In this document: in pieces, positions 22,280 through 34,200 of the stretch | Layout: each line of letters opens with the position of its first letter | Numbering within the stretch: position 1 is the first letter of the stretch | NCBI GenBank assembly: GCA_963971405.1 | Contig: OZ020484.1 | Coordinates: 23,250,001-23,314,000 of the forward strand | Source of the DNA: Psococerastis gibbosa | Lineage: Eukaryota; Arthropoda; Insecta; Psocodea; Psocidae | Direction: 5' to 3' | DNA length: 64,000 nt | Program-made: the position numbers and the translations under genes | Notes under the pieces: generated by a model | Told to the model about the DNA's origin: nothing | What the model saw: the letters and a program-made list of their open reading frames with translations, nothing else | The model's database searches: none

Positions 22280-24575
22280 CTTACAACGGGATATTCTGAT
22301 TAAATTTTCAAAGTAACTACTTCATATACGTAAGTCCATTAAGAATAATAAATATGTGCTTTATGCTTGTATATAGTCATGTAGGCGTTGATATATTATT
22401 AAGGCAGGCAAGGTACTCAAACATGTTGGCAGCACCATTTACTGTATTTATTGATTGCCCTAAGAAATTAGCATTTGTAAGGGATTACGTAATTTCTTTT
22501 CCCGTCGTATCGCTATGTAGTGGAGCCAAGGTCGTCTGGACCATGGTGTTGTTAACATGCTAATAACCAATGACCATTGACTTCTCTTAAGAGGCCCACG
22601 CCGTACCTGTAGGCCTAGCACGAGCAAATAAGGGCAAGGGGTTTAGTACGAAATTACCACGGTCAATGACATAATAATTAATAATATGTTTACTGAAGGT
22701 TAAAGTTTATATTTAAATTGTTCAGCCCGCTGTCAAACACAGCTAATTTTTACAGTTGTATACTTTAAACATGGAACATGTTGTTGTTGCTTCCAACGCC
22801 TGCTTTCAGCATTTCTGCTTGAAGCAACCCTGTCAGCCTGGCGGGGGAGTGAGTCTGTTTGTTAAGTTGAGGCATCCTAAGGGCAGACTCCTTCACCTCG
22901 GGGGGAGTTGACTAACAGGGTGGACCTCCTGATTATAGTGGATTCCGAACCACTTGGGGAACATGGTAAAGTCACACGATTAAATCGGAGGTGACGAGGA
23001 CTCGACTTATACTGCCTAAGCGAGTTATCATGTCCCACCAGGTTCCCCTGCCAACGCTGTGCACACTACCAAGTTGCCGCAGTTTGAAACATGCTCTGCT
23101 CTAATGGAATCAACATGGTAAGGCCGTTGGTGAAAATGGAAACATGGAACATTACCCCTAAGACTTCTAAATTCCAGGTTTTCGTGCATGATCTTCGCAC
23201 GGGGCCTTCTATAGTTTGTAATACTGTTATTGATCCAATACTAAGCACTATTGCTGGCCAATTTGAAAGTCTGGCGTTGAGCCATTGGGCCGCAAGTTAA
23301 TATTTTCGCAGTTTGCCATTCATTCGTCTAGTGTCATCTGTTTTGTTATCAATCATTTTTGTGACACTAATTGCCGATGCAGCTGTCATAGCATGTTCTG
23401 GACAGCCATAATAACCCAATAAATAATAATACGGATGAGTACAGCGCAGTTTAAAACAAGCATACCGTATTCACCACGAATTGCATAACGTGTTAAATGT
23501 GTGAATGGACTTAGAATTGGCATTAAAAATCTATATTGAACACGCCTATAATAACGTAAATATAGATGGTACGTACCTACGAAATACACATTAACAAACG
23601 GTATGTGAAACTTAGATATTGGTCACCCCTGATTTTATTCGGTAGTTATTTTTTATTTAATTTACTGTTTACTGTGTATGTTATAAACATTTGGTCTATG
23701 ACAGTTGTAGAGGACTACTTCAGGCACACTGTCATAAGCCCTGATTACACACTAATATTTATTCGTCCCAAAATTTATTAGATCGAAGAAATATTTGGAA
23801 TGTTTATGTTGAAGTTTGGGATTAGAGTCTGAATTTAGGTACACTATCCAATTTTTCTGATCAGTTTATTAAGTGTTGCGAATCTTTATGATCTTTTTAC
23901 TGTAGCGTATAGACAACCAGTCCGATATTTTTTTCTTTTTAGTCGAAAACTCAATAAAAAATAGGAAATCATAGAATTAAACTAATACGGCATTATGTTT
24001 TTAATTGATAATCTCTTAATCATCATTTATCTATATTTTTTACCCTTTTCCCAAGCGAGTGCTTCATTTGTGTGGCTTGGTTGACTGTACAACTGCAAAC
24101 ACGTGTTGTGTCGTAGGAGGGCCAGTTGATCACGTGGGTAGGAGTAGGTGTCCTCACGTGGACATATATATATAATGAATTGGCTGCTGGCAACCAGAAT
24201 GTACTGCATAAAAATAATTTTATTTAACGGGTTTTTTGACAGATGCAATGCATATCTGCGTTCGCCCACACTCCTTTCCAAAATCGGACATGGCAGGTTT
24301 TTAAAGAAGTGCGTGGACTGCTGTGGCCAAATGTGTGGGTGTCCAGCATGATTTCTATGTTGATGAAAAAGGACTCTTATTTTGGTGAAGATTGGTAGTA
24401 GATTCAGTGATGTCTTTGGCATCAACCCACGTTCTGTTGTTTATTTACAATACCAAGATGAACGAGATTCGGTGTTCGTTCTTCTTTGCCTAGTAATTAT
24501 TTTATTGAATTGTTTTATATTAGGTATGTGGATTCCGTCCTGCAAAAATTTTCTCAGCAATCATGGGATGCAGTG
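22280..24575. other. Spacer, no gene seen
   Basis: Only short open frames without recognisable domains. A somewhat GC-richer patch at 22840-23060 has no clear splice-linked frame. Confidence 0.4.
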
Positions 24576-24577
24576 CA

Positions 24578-24716
24578 TAGGCGCATATTCCACCAACGTC
24601 AATAGTGATAGTAAATGTAGTATTGACGTACAGACATTTTTAGACTGTCTTTAATGTCTGCTACCACGTCAATTCTACATTTACTATCACTATTGACGTT
24701 GGTGGAAAAGCGCCAT
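24578..24716. mobile_element. Fold-back MITE sharing the GACGTGGTAGCAGACATT core
   Basis: Arms CCACCAACGTCAATAGTGAT and ATCACTATTGACGTTGGTGG are perfectly complementary, as are the next 20 or so bases with few mismatches. The centre carries AATGTCTGCTACCACGTC. Confidence 0.82.
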
Positions 24717-24907
24717 AGCACACATAAGGCCAGTTTCTAGAATTTCCTTGTCCCATGGATATGTTTTTATGTCATTCAAAATTCAGAAAAGTTTCATGCA
24801 TAATTTTTGCCTTTATTGAAATAACAATAAAATTGGATATGTGAAGTGGTAACTCTCTAAAATTACCGGGCCGCCCATGGTTGTTGCTGCCCAGCTGTCC
24901 CTTTCGG

Positions 24908-25092
24908 TTTTTATTTATTTATTTTTATAAAAAGATTAATCGCGTACAAACAATTTATTGAATGTATCCGATTGACCTCTTCAGTCGGCTCTGTAGGTTA
25001 GTGCCCGTGTTGAGTTACGACTCGTCTCCGATCGCATGGCGTGTAGACTCGCACTAGTACAAGCACGTTACCATCTGGCCATCGAAGTCGAT
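24908..25092 (-). mobile_element. SINE S1 copy 2, just upstream of raw exon 1
   Basis: A minus-strand S1 copy with the A/T-rich tail at 24908-24940 and the head (GGCCAGATGGTAACGTGCTT) near 25080. It ends 46 bases before the putative acceptor of raw exon 1. Confidence 0.85.
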
Positions 25093-25138
25093 TTAGATGC
25101 CATCTCTTCACCTCTGACAGTTTCTCGTCTGTTTCCAG

Positions 25139-25190
25139 GGGAATCCTAGACGGGACGGCGTTGACCGAACGTTGATGCTGACGGCGCGGC
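25139..25190 (+). other. Probable 5' UTR of raw exon 1
   Basis: An acceptor-like polypyrimidine tract (TCGTCTGTTTCCAG) ends at 25138, so this exon may be spliced to an upstream leader exon. Alternatively transcription starts near here. An upstream ATG at 25174 opens a 17-codon frame in another phase that overlaps the raw start codon and stops at 25227. Confidence 0.4.
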
Positions 25191-25456
25191 ATGGATGTAG
25201 CCAAGACCCCCGGGGGCAGTTCCGTTAAGTTGCCGTCGTGCAAACGTTGCCGCAGACCACGTGGCATGACGCACGTGCGCGCGCGCCGCCTCAGTCGCAG
25301 CCTGGCCCACGTCCTGGCCGCCGACCCCGCCCGCGTCCTACCCGTACTGCGATGTCGCAGCGACGTCGCTGCGTCATCCACCACAGACGATGCTTCTCCC
25401 CTGCTACCATGGCAACCTAAACACACAGTAACTCGGAGGACGGCGCAGATCTCAAG
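25191..25456 (+). CDS. raw: raw exon 1: start codon and arginine-rich N-terminus
   Basis: This exon encodes residues 1-88, MDVAKTPGGSSVKLPSCKRC and on, ending TRRTAQIS, and leaves in phase 2 at TCAAG|GTATGT. An in-frame TGA at 25179 lies upstream, so this ATG is the first available. The stretch is GC- and CpG-rich, unlike its surroundings. The coding assignment rests on phase match with exon 2, the CpG-rich base composition and the open frame. Another promoter and first exon could exist. Confidence 0.68.
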
Positions 25457-28400
25457 GTATGTCAGCATAGAGTTTTTCTTTGCCTCGACTATGATGTTCT
25501 TAAATTCAGTTTAAATCATTGCACATAAGACAAAAGAGAGTGCAGGCATGACTCTAGGTGTCGAACTCCCGATAACGACAGCATTTTCTGACTGCAAAAT
25601 TTCATTATTGCCATCAGACAAGATAGGGCAGTATATTACAGTATTATATGGAGTATATAACACTGACTTTTTTTAAAATTAACTTTGGTTGAAGAGGCAA
25701 CCACCACGTTATAACTGAAATTAGAGGATAGAGAAAAACTGGACTTGGCGGGCTTCGAAGCCATGATAACGTGGTGGTTGCCTCTTCAACCAAAGTTAAT
25801 TTAAAGAACCGGTCCGAGTTTACTCGAACATGCTTTCCAATTTATCAAAATTAGTAGATAGACAAAATGAGTAATTTATGGTAAATAATTTTCCTATGGC
25901 TACATTTCCGATATCTGGGGGAGGGGGGGGGGGGGGTTGCCCACCTGACGTCACTAGAGGTGAGGTAAATTCACACATTATCACTCAGTAATATTGGCAG
26001 GGCACGCAATGCATTTGAGCGTGAATTTTCTATCATTTAAAAAAAAAAAACATTTTTTTGTACAAAACCAAATACTTTTCTGGGATAGCAACCTGTCCGG
26101 TTTCGTTACTCAATTTAACATCTAAAATATGCCTGAAGGTAGAAATCATCGATAGAAAGGTTTCGCAAAAAAATTATTTTTAATTTATTTTTTATTAATT
26201 TTTCATTAAAATTTTTTTTTATTTTTTTACCCCCCGAAGCAAACTATCAAGGGGCAAGCGACCCCCCGCATTTTATCAACATTAATAACAACTACAATAT
26301 ATGTGAATTTAAAAGAAATCGTTGGAGCCGTTTTTGGGAAATACTTTTTTTAGACGTTTTTTTTGGAATTTTTTGAGAATAAAACCCACCGAAATTGAGT
26401 TGGCCCCAAATAAAAAAATTTTCCCGAGGTATGATTTTTGTGAACCTACATGCCGAATTTCATCAAAATCGGCCGAGTAGTTTGCCCGGGAATCGACGCA
26501 CAGACAGACTGAGTGACTGACATTTCGGAAAAACCACTTTTTTGGGTTCCTGGGACCTCAAAACGTGTACACGTCCGTTGAAATCTCGGAATCGAAAATT
26601 TCGACCATCACAAAGCTTTCCTTATACTACGTATAAATTGGAAAGCAAAAAAGTCAGTGTTATATATACTTGTATACTCCATATGATACTGCAATATAAT
26701 GTGTAAAACATTGCCTTTATGGTATTAAAGTAAGCTCACAGATTTTTTCGGTTAGATAGTTGTGTAGCTGTGCTAACCTGTCTAACAGTACGAATCATGT
26801 CAATACGAACACATACATAAGTAGAGGATATTCATCAACCGTGCTTGTGCGGGCTTGTGGTCGAGCGGTTAAGACGACGTCCCGGTTAGGCGTAGCGCCG
26901 GTCACAGTCAGAAAGACATTTTGTACCCCTATATATTTTGTCTAGCTACAATATCCTCTTAAGCAAAATAATCAAATGCCTTGTTTCGAGTTTTTTACGA
27001 GTCCGTTACCTGTGTCATCTTCATATTATGTAAATGCGTACAAACATTCTTCATTAATGACCTTCCATTATTTTCCCAGACAGACTTAACAACAGGTTAA
27101 TGACTGCATGACCGTTAGGTTGTTTATATCATAGGAATTAGCGAAAGTTTATTAACAATAGTGTTATACACGTTTATTTTTCCCATATAGTCGCAATTAC
27201 TAATTTACTATTATTATACTCAATGAGACAACAATCACACTTACAGTTCGTAATTTACCAGTTACTAGTCTTCGGTGATTGACTGACGTGTGTGTTACAG
27301 TTTGGTGCAGTGAAGATTATTCTCTATATTAGTGTTTAGCAGGTAGGCTGAATGTTATTAGTAATTCAGAGTGTACAGCCCGTAGGAAATTGGCAGCCCA
27401 AAATTTAATACTTTTTATTTTTTATTTAATTAACTAAGCATGTTATTAAAGATTTGGCTCATCAAAGTTGTAGAAGACTACTTCATGCATCATATTATAA
27501 GATATTTTTAATTTTCGAAATTGCAGTTTTTTCAGAAACATGCAAATATTTTATAAACAATAACTTTTCACATATTATCGATTTTATAAAAAAGAAACTA
27601 CAATTTCGAAAACTAAAAATACTTAATGATAGGATGCATGAAGTCTTCTACAATTTGATGAGCCAAATCTTTTATAACATGATTAGTTAATTATTTAAAA
27701 ATAAAAAGTATTAAATTTCGAGTTGCCCAATTCCTATGGGCTGTACACTCTTAATAATATTAATTAACTGATGACCCAGACACGAGGGTAAAATTTGGAG
27801 GAAAATACCGCGTTTCCATGGTGAGGGAACTTACCCTATTGTGGTTAACTACTTGTTTATGGAAACCCTAACGTTTTGGAAGTGAAACTTCCCTATAGAC
27901 AAGTGATATTGGATATTTATGAAGTTTAGGCTATGGCATTTTCCATAGTGAGGGAACTTTCCTTATTGTGGTTAACTACTTGTACATGAGGGAAATACTT
28001 TACCGTTTTGGAAGAGAAACTTCTCTATAGACGGGTGATTTAAGATATTTATCACGTTTAGGCTATGATATTGTAGACCAGCACACCTGTTGCCCATCTG
28101 GCTTCAGAAACCACGAGCCGCCACTGCTCATTATCCTGAAATTAAATTAGCCCCCCCCCCCAGCCTCGAGTATTGTAAGACGTGGTTCATACTTCATGGT
28201 TCCCTTTGCAGCAATATTAATACAAGCATTCCTTTTTTAGCTTTGTAAAATCTACAGCTATACTAATTGCGTAAAACCCTACTATTTTGCTCTTATATTT
28301 TCAATTTTTCCTTAAATCCTGCCTGATGACTTCATAAGGTCTCCTTAGTTTTGCCCCCGCCATCATTCTAAACTTTACGTCTCTGATGACCTGTCCTGTT

Positions 28401-31187
28401 AGATTGCGCAATGTTGTCCAATGTTTTCTTCTTCTTCTTTCTTCTTCTTCTGGCCCTTGATGAGCTTTGGCCTGCTCGACAACACTCCTCCAGTCATCTC
28501 GGTGGTCTTGTACAACGCTCCACCATCTACCGGACTCCCAACAGGTCGGTTTCCAACTCATCCTTCCAGCGTTTTTGAGGACGTCCGGCCAGTCGTCTTC
28601 CTGTCATGCTTGCTTGTCCAATGTTTTGGTGGGGAAAAGAACTCTAGTCTATCTACGTATACCTGTCATACTGAATGTCTGTACTCGGTAGTGCGGTGGT
28701 TCAACTGCTACAACTTTGGAAGCTGTTCAATTCGAAAAATAAATTCATTTTAAGCTGCCTGTGTTTCTTTCGGGGTTGAGATCTTCCTTCAGCTCCATAA
28801 TGATCTGATTAAATCATTACAGATACGAGTAATACAGGATTTTTGAGATTTTTTATGTAGACGACAGAGGTAGATGACTTCTTTGCTTTTTGTTCTCCTT
28901 TGTTGTTTTATCGCATCTGAGGCTGCTCTCAACTGTCTTCATCAGGTTTCCAGTTATTATTTCCTGACTTCCCTAATACTAAATACTGGAAACTACTCTG
29001 TGGACTCTTGCTGCGTACAGACTGCCGACTTGAGCGGCCTAAAGTACTCCGAAGGCCGAAGAACTATCCCTGTTAAGCTTAATATCCTCACTTTCGACCG
29101 ACTTTGCTCCAAAAGTAGTTTTTTTTCACCCCTACTTGGTACGGACTATTATAAGACATTCCAATGCACAAAATTATTTCGTGAATCCTGGGACCCTCAT
29201 GCACGTTTTTACACGGGCTGGTCATAGAAGGCGTGGCAAGTGGCCCCCAGAAATTAAAATATATATTTTTGGCGGGAAGTGACATGACCCGCCTCTCCTA
29301 TATAGAACTGTAGGCTGAAGTGTTTCGAGTCGTTGCTGAAATGTATACAGCACGTCAGTACAATGCTCGATGTCCTTTTCATTCAGCAATAGTCAGGCTG
29401 TGATATCTTTGTAGTGAACATGTGGTCGCATGTATGGATTGGTAAACAATACGGGTAGCACCTGTCCATTGACATGGCACACGCCGTTTTGTTCTATTGT
29501 TCCCATATTAGCGCACATCACTGCTCCGATTGCTCTATTCTTTTTAGCTCTACCGTAGTTACTACCATAGTTACTGAATTGCCGCATTAACCGCTAAAAG
29601 TTGACATGGAATAACTGAGTCCATTCCTTAATTTGTCCCAAAGGTTAGAGGAAATCACTTCCTTCAAATGAAGGGCCTAGAGGCCAAGGGGTGCAAATGG
29701 CAAAAATAAACATTCGAGATAATTGAGACTAAAGTTTGTAACTCAATTGAAAATTTACAATAACATTTTTTCCATGAATTCTAGCATTGCCAAAATGACA
29801 GATTCCGATTTATTTATTTATTATTATTTATTTTATTGTATTGCATTGAAGGGAAAGAAATTTAATTTAATTGTTCCTGTTGTTGTCTGTGATAAAGAGA
29901 AGCTAGAGTGGACATGGTGCACTTAACTCCAAAACGCAAAAGCGGTTACTTGCACCCCTTGGCTTCAAGGCGCTTCAAATATCAATGAAATATCTTCCCA
30001 TAAACATTCCGTAGTGCTGCCGGACTTAATGGTGACCACAGCAAGTGGTCAAGAGAGAAAATCATCTACCTACCCTTAAATTAATGGGTTTCGATTAAAA
30101 TGTACCGGTAGAATTTTGAAATATAATAAGAATTTTAATTAATGTGTGTACATCTATGGAGGAAAAAATTTAAAACTCACCAAAAATATTAATTTATCAA
30201 TTTGAATTTCCCGCGCATTTTGCACGCATTTGTATAAAACAATTGAATAAACCCCGGTATTATAATAATCCCAAATCGCCATGATCGGTCTGCTGGGCTG
30301 GTCAAATGGAGAAATTGAGAGACTATACGATTTCAGTGGGGAGCTTGGGGAACTGGCGCAGCTACGGCACTGTCCCCCGATATTTTGGTATTGTGTCCTC
30401 ATTCCCGACAAGGCCTCTGCTCACATTATTGATTGTTGATACGGAAGTGTAATGTTAGCCAGCGCCTCTCTCTGAGCGCCTTCCGGAAGGCCTTGACCGA
30501 CAGGCTAAGATCACGATTTGTTCTCAGCAGCCCTGTACTACCATAACCAAGCGGCGCTGATAGATAGATTTTGTTTGTTAGTATTTTAATGCGACTTCGG
30601 TGGCAAGTTGGTAGCGTGCTTGTGCTTGTGCGAGTCTCTACACACCTTGCGATCGGACACGTGTCGCAACTCGACACAAGTCCCTATTAGGTTACTTAGT
30701 GAGGCGATTGAAGAGGTTAATCGGATACATTCATTAAATTGTTTGTACGCGATTAAGCTTTTTTCGTATTAATTCAATTTTAAAAAAAATAGCTTACGAT
30801 AAAGTGTATAGTTGCCTAAGGGCAGATTCTAATATACTCCCTATAACGTTATTGTATGCATTACAATGCATTATCCACTAAAAACAATTCGACAATATTG
30901 ATAAGGTAAAATCGCCATAAATAGTCATAGGCAAACAGTATAATATTTGTGTGTAAATGTCAATCCTTTTATGTCTCTCGGAATTGCCGATATCCTTCTA
31001 TATGCCAATTGCCTGGTTCGACAAGAGAATTCGAGGCATTTCCGTATTACATACCACAATATATAAGCGGCATTTTTATTTAATTTTTCGTGACTTACTC
31101 AAAAACTATTATTTTTAAAAAATTAAAAAAAAATTGCTGATATTAAATGGGTTTTATGTTTTTTTTTTTGTTATGGGCTATATTAAA

Positions 31188-31218
<31 letters not shown>

Positions 31219-34200
31219 GTAATAATAATAATACATACTGTATATAGGCGTTGTTCTTCTTTCTTTTGAAGTCCCAATCTCAACGATTGGTTGGTAGCAA
31301 CTCCCTGCATATCATCTTCTAGCTCTCTCGGTCCTGCGCCTTCCTCTTCAGCTCTTGGTACGTTCGAGCTACTGCGTCCTCCTTCAGTTCATCTTTGAAT
31401 TCCTACTTAGTCCGCCCTCTTCTATTGCTTCCTTCCACTGTGCCTTTAACGATGGTGCGTACCTGATTTTCGTGTCTTAATAAATGTCCTACCCATTGTT
31501 CAGGGTTTGAGTATTCAGTAAGGTTATAGGGAAGTGGAAATATCATGAATGATCCTGCAAGTTAAAGTAGTACAGTGCCCCTACCAGGCAAGCTGGATGG
31601 GCTTCCGGAACTCAGTCACTCAACGATTGCGCGGTAGTTATAATAATAATAGTGTAATTCCCAAAATAAATTCAGTTACATAAATTTAGAAAATAAATTT
31701 TTCTTCTTTGGGTCCTTTGCCATTGTGCAGCCATTTTGCACGTGGAGGCAAGGTGCAGAAAACAATATAGGAGCTAAAAAGTTAAAGTATTGTAGTAATA
31801 GGTATAGGTACAGATGCATTAGGTATACAGATGGTATGAGGTATGTTGAGAAGTATGTTATTGGAAATTCCAAAGTGCTGGGTCTTCGTGGTAGTTTCCT
31901 CGTGTAAGCGTGTTGCTCCTGTCTTAAGCCGGACACAGTCAAAATCAAGCTTTTTTTATTGCTATTCAAGGGCGCAGAAACTTACTGCGCCCCCCTACCT
32001 CTGACATATCGATAGATGATATGGAATGAAAAAAGAACGAAACACTTTTAAAGAATGTAAGTATCTAAATTCATGCGATGGATTTAGGAGCAGTGTTCCC
32101 TTTCTCGTAATTACGCACTAGTCAGATGTAGTACATGTATGTACTGTATACATCCTGTTTTTTATTCGCATAACTGGAAGTTACATGGTTTGCTAACATA
32201 CTATATGTAGTCGATTGCGTGAGAATGTGAGTAATTTCATTAAGCATTATTATGACAGCGTTGTCCTCATGACTTGTTTAATGAGCTGTATTCTGACGGC
32301 CATTTACCATAATGCAAACTCAACTTTTTGCTTTCCAATTTATACGTAGTATAAGGAAAGCTTTGTGATGGTCGAAATTTTCGATTCTGAGATTTTTGTT
32401 ACCTGTCATACCCTGACTAGAATTATTTTCTGGGCAGTACGATTGAGGGAAATCAGGAGGGTGGTTGAAGATTCAGCTCTGATCTGTGAACAATGCAAAA
32501 CGAAAAATGTACGATTAAACTGCTATTGTACGCCGGTACAGAGGGTACCCGGCAGAAGAAAATCCTGGGTTAAAAACCTGAGGCAGTGGTTTGGCAAGAG
32601 CACGACTTCCCTGTTCAGAGCAACAGTGTCCAATTGCCATGATGATCGCCAATCTTCCATAGAAGAGGCAATAAAAGAAGAAGAAGCACACCAGTCATTA
32701 TTGTATTATTGAAGCCGCTTTTTATGGGAGCAGGACTACTTGTAGTGGCCTATTGCACCTAGTCCTGCCAACGACCCCATCGGTTCTCGGGTACACTAGT
32801 ACTTAATTACATTTTACATTATCTGTCCAACTTAGGGTTGCCAGATTTACAGAACATAAAAACCGGACAGGGAGTCAATGGGCCGTTCTATCTAGTATAA
32901 TTTTTTTGCACACTCGAACGATAAAACCGGACAAAGCATTGTCCGGTCAAACATTTATTTTTTCACCGGACAGAGGTACGAAAAACCGGACACCCGGCAA
33001 CCCTAATCCAATCGAATCCAACAGCGAGGCCTGAGGGAAAAGGTTGAGCACACTAGAGAGTACTATTTAAAACTGTGATCTCACATCGTATCCGCGTGTC
33101 GAATGATATTAAAAACCGTTTAATATCCATTCATGGAATGCCAGTTGCTGCTCATTTTCCCTTGATTTTTGAACAAACAAAATCATATCGTTCAGTCAGT
33201 TTATGCGGGGGGACTTATTTATATTGGTGGGTAATTGTTTCATGGTTTTAAAGAAGATTCCTATGACTTTTAGGTGACTAGCAGACCGCAATGGACTGGA
33301 TGGAGCGCTCTTAGGGCCTCGATGGTGTTTAGCATACACAATGGTGATAACCCCTGGTTCATAAGGAGATACGCCGCAACTAAATATAACAGTGATGTCA
33401 TAGGACAATCTGTGTCGGGGCGGTGTGGGCGCGCTTCACCCAACGTGCATTGCCTTCTGCCATTTCAGTATACACTATACAGGGTGTCCCGACAGCATAG
33501 GAGGCGCAAGGGCTTGGTTGGGGGGGGGGGGGCAAAAGCAGCAGGGTGGTTGTCACTTGTTAATGATAATTCGTGACATGCAGGACCATAATTAAATTGC
33601 TTGGCATAATATATGACAGTCGTGTTTTACAAATTAAATGGCAGTTTTTGCTTCATTTACAGGTATTATGGGTTTATCTTCTTCGCTAGAGCACTTGTAC
33701 GTACTTGGTTCCGTTTTCACTTAAGAGCCCATTGATAGAAAGCGATATTTCGAGCGACCAAAACATAAGATAGGCTTGCTGGTTGTTTATTTTCATAGGT
33801 TGAAGTGTGTTATTCAGAGATTTATTACTAGACCTGTTGAATTTAGTCCAGGGTAGATAATATTTGAAACTACATCAAATTATAGTATAATGAAACCCAT
33901 TGGAAATGGAAGATCATATGACAGAAATTAAAGGAAAAATAAATTATGGGCGATCTGAGGTCGGGAAGAAAGTGAGGGGGTGGTTTTTTTTTTCACGAAA
34001 TTTGGTAAAAACTTACCATTTTATGTTCTAAAATAAATACACTAATTTCTTTTTTAATTTTATTTAAAAAAAAATTTCACCTAATTTTGATTAAATATCG
34101 AGAAAGCACCCAAAATTTCAATCGAGTTTAATTAATTTAATCTATTTAATTAATTTATTTATGTACACATAAAACAATATGACATTTCGGTAATTTCCCC

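Noticed and set aside
24027-24425. 132-codon minus-strand open frame
   Set aside because: No recognisable domain, low-complexity composition and no splice-linked continuation in frame.
27454-27690. 78-codon open frame
   Set aside because: It lies wholly inside a palindromic MITE.
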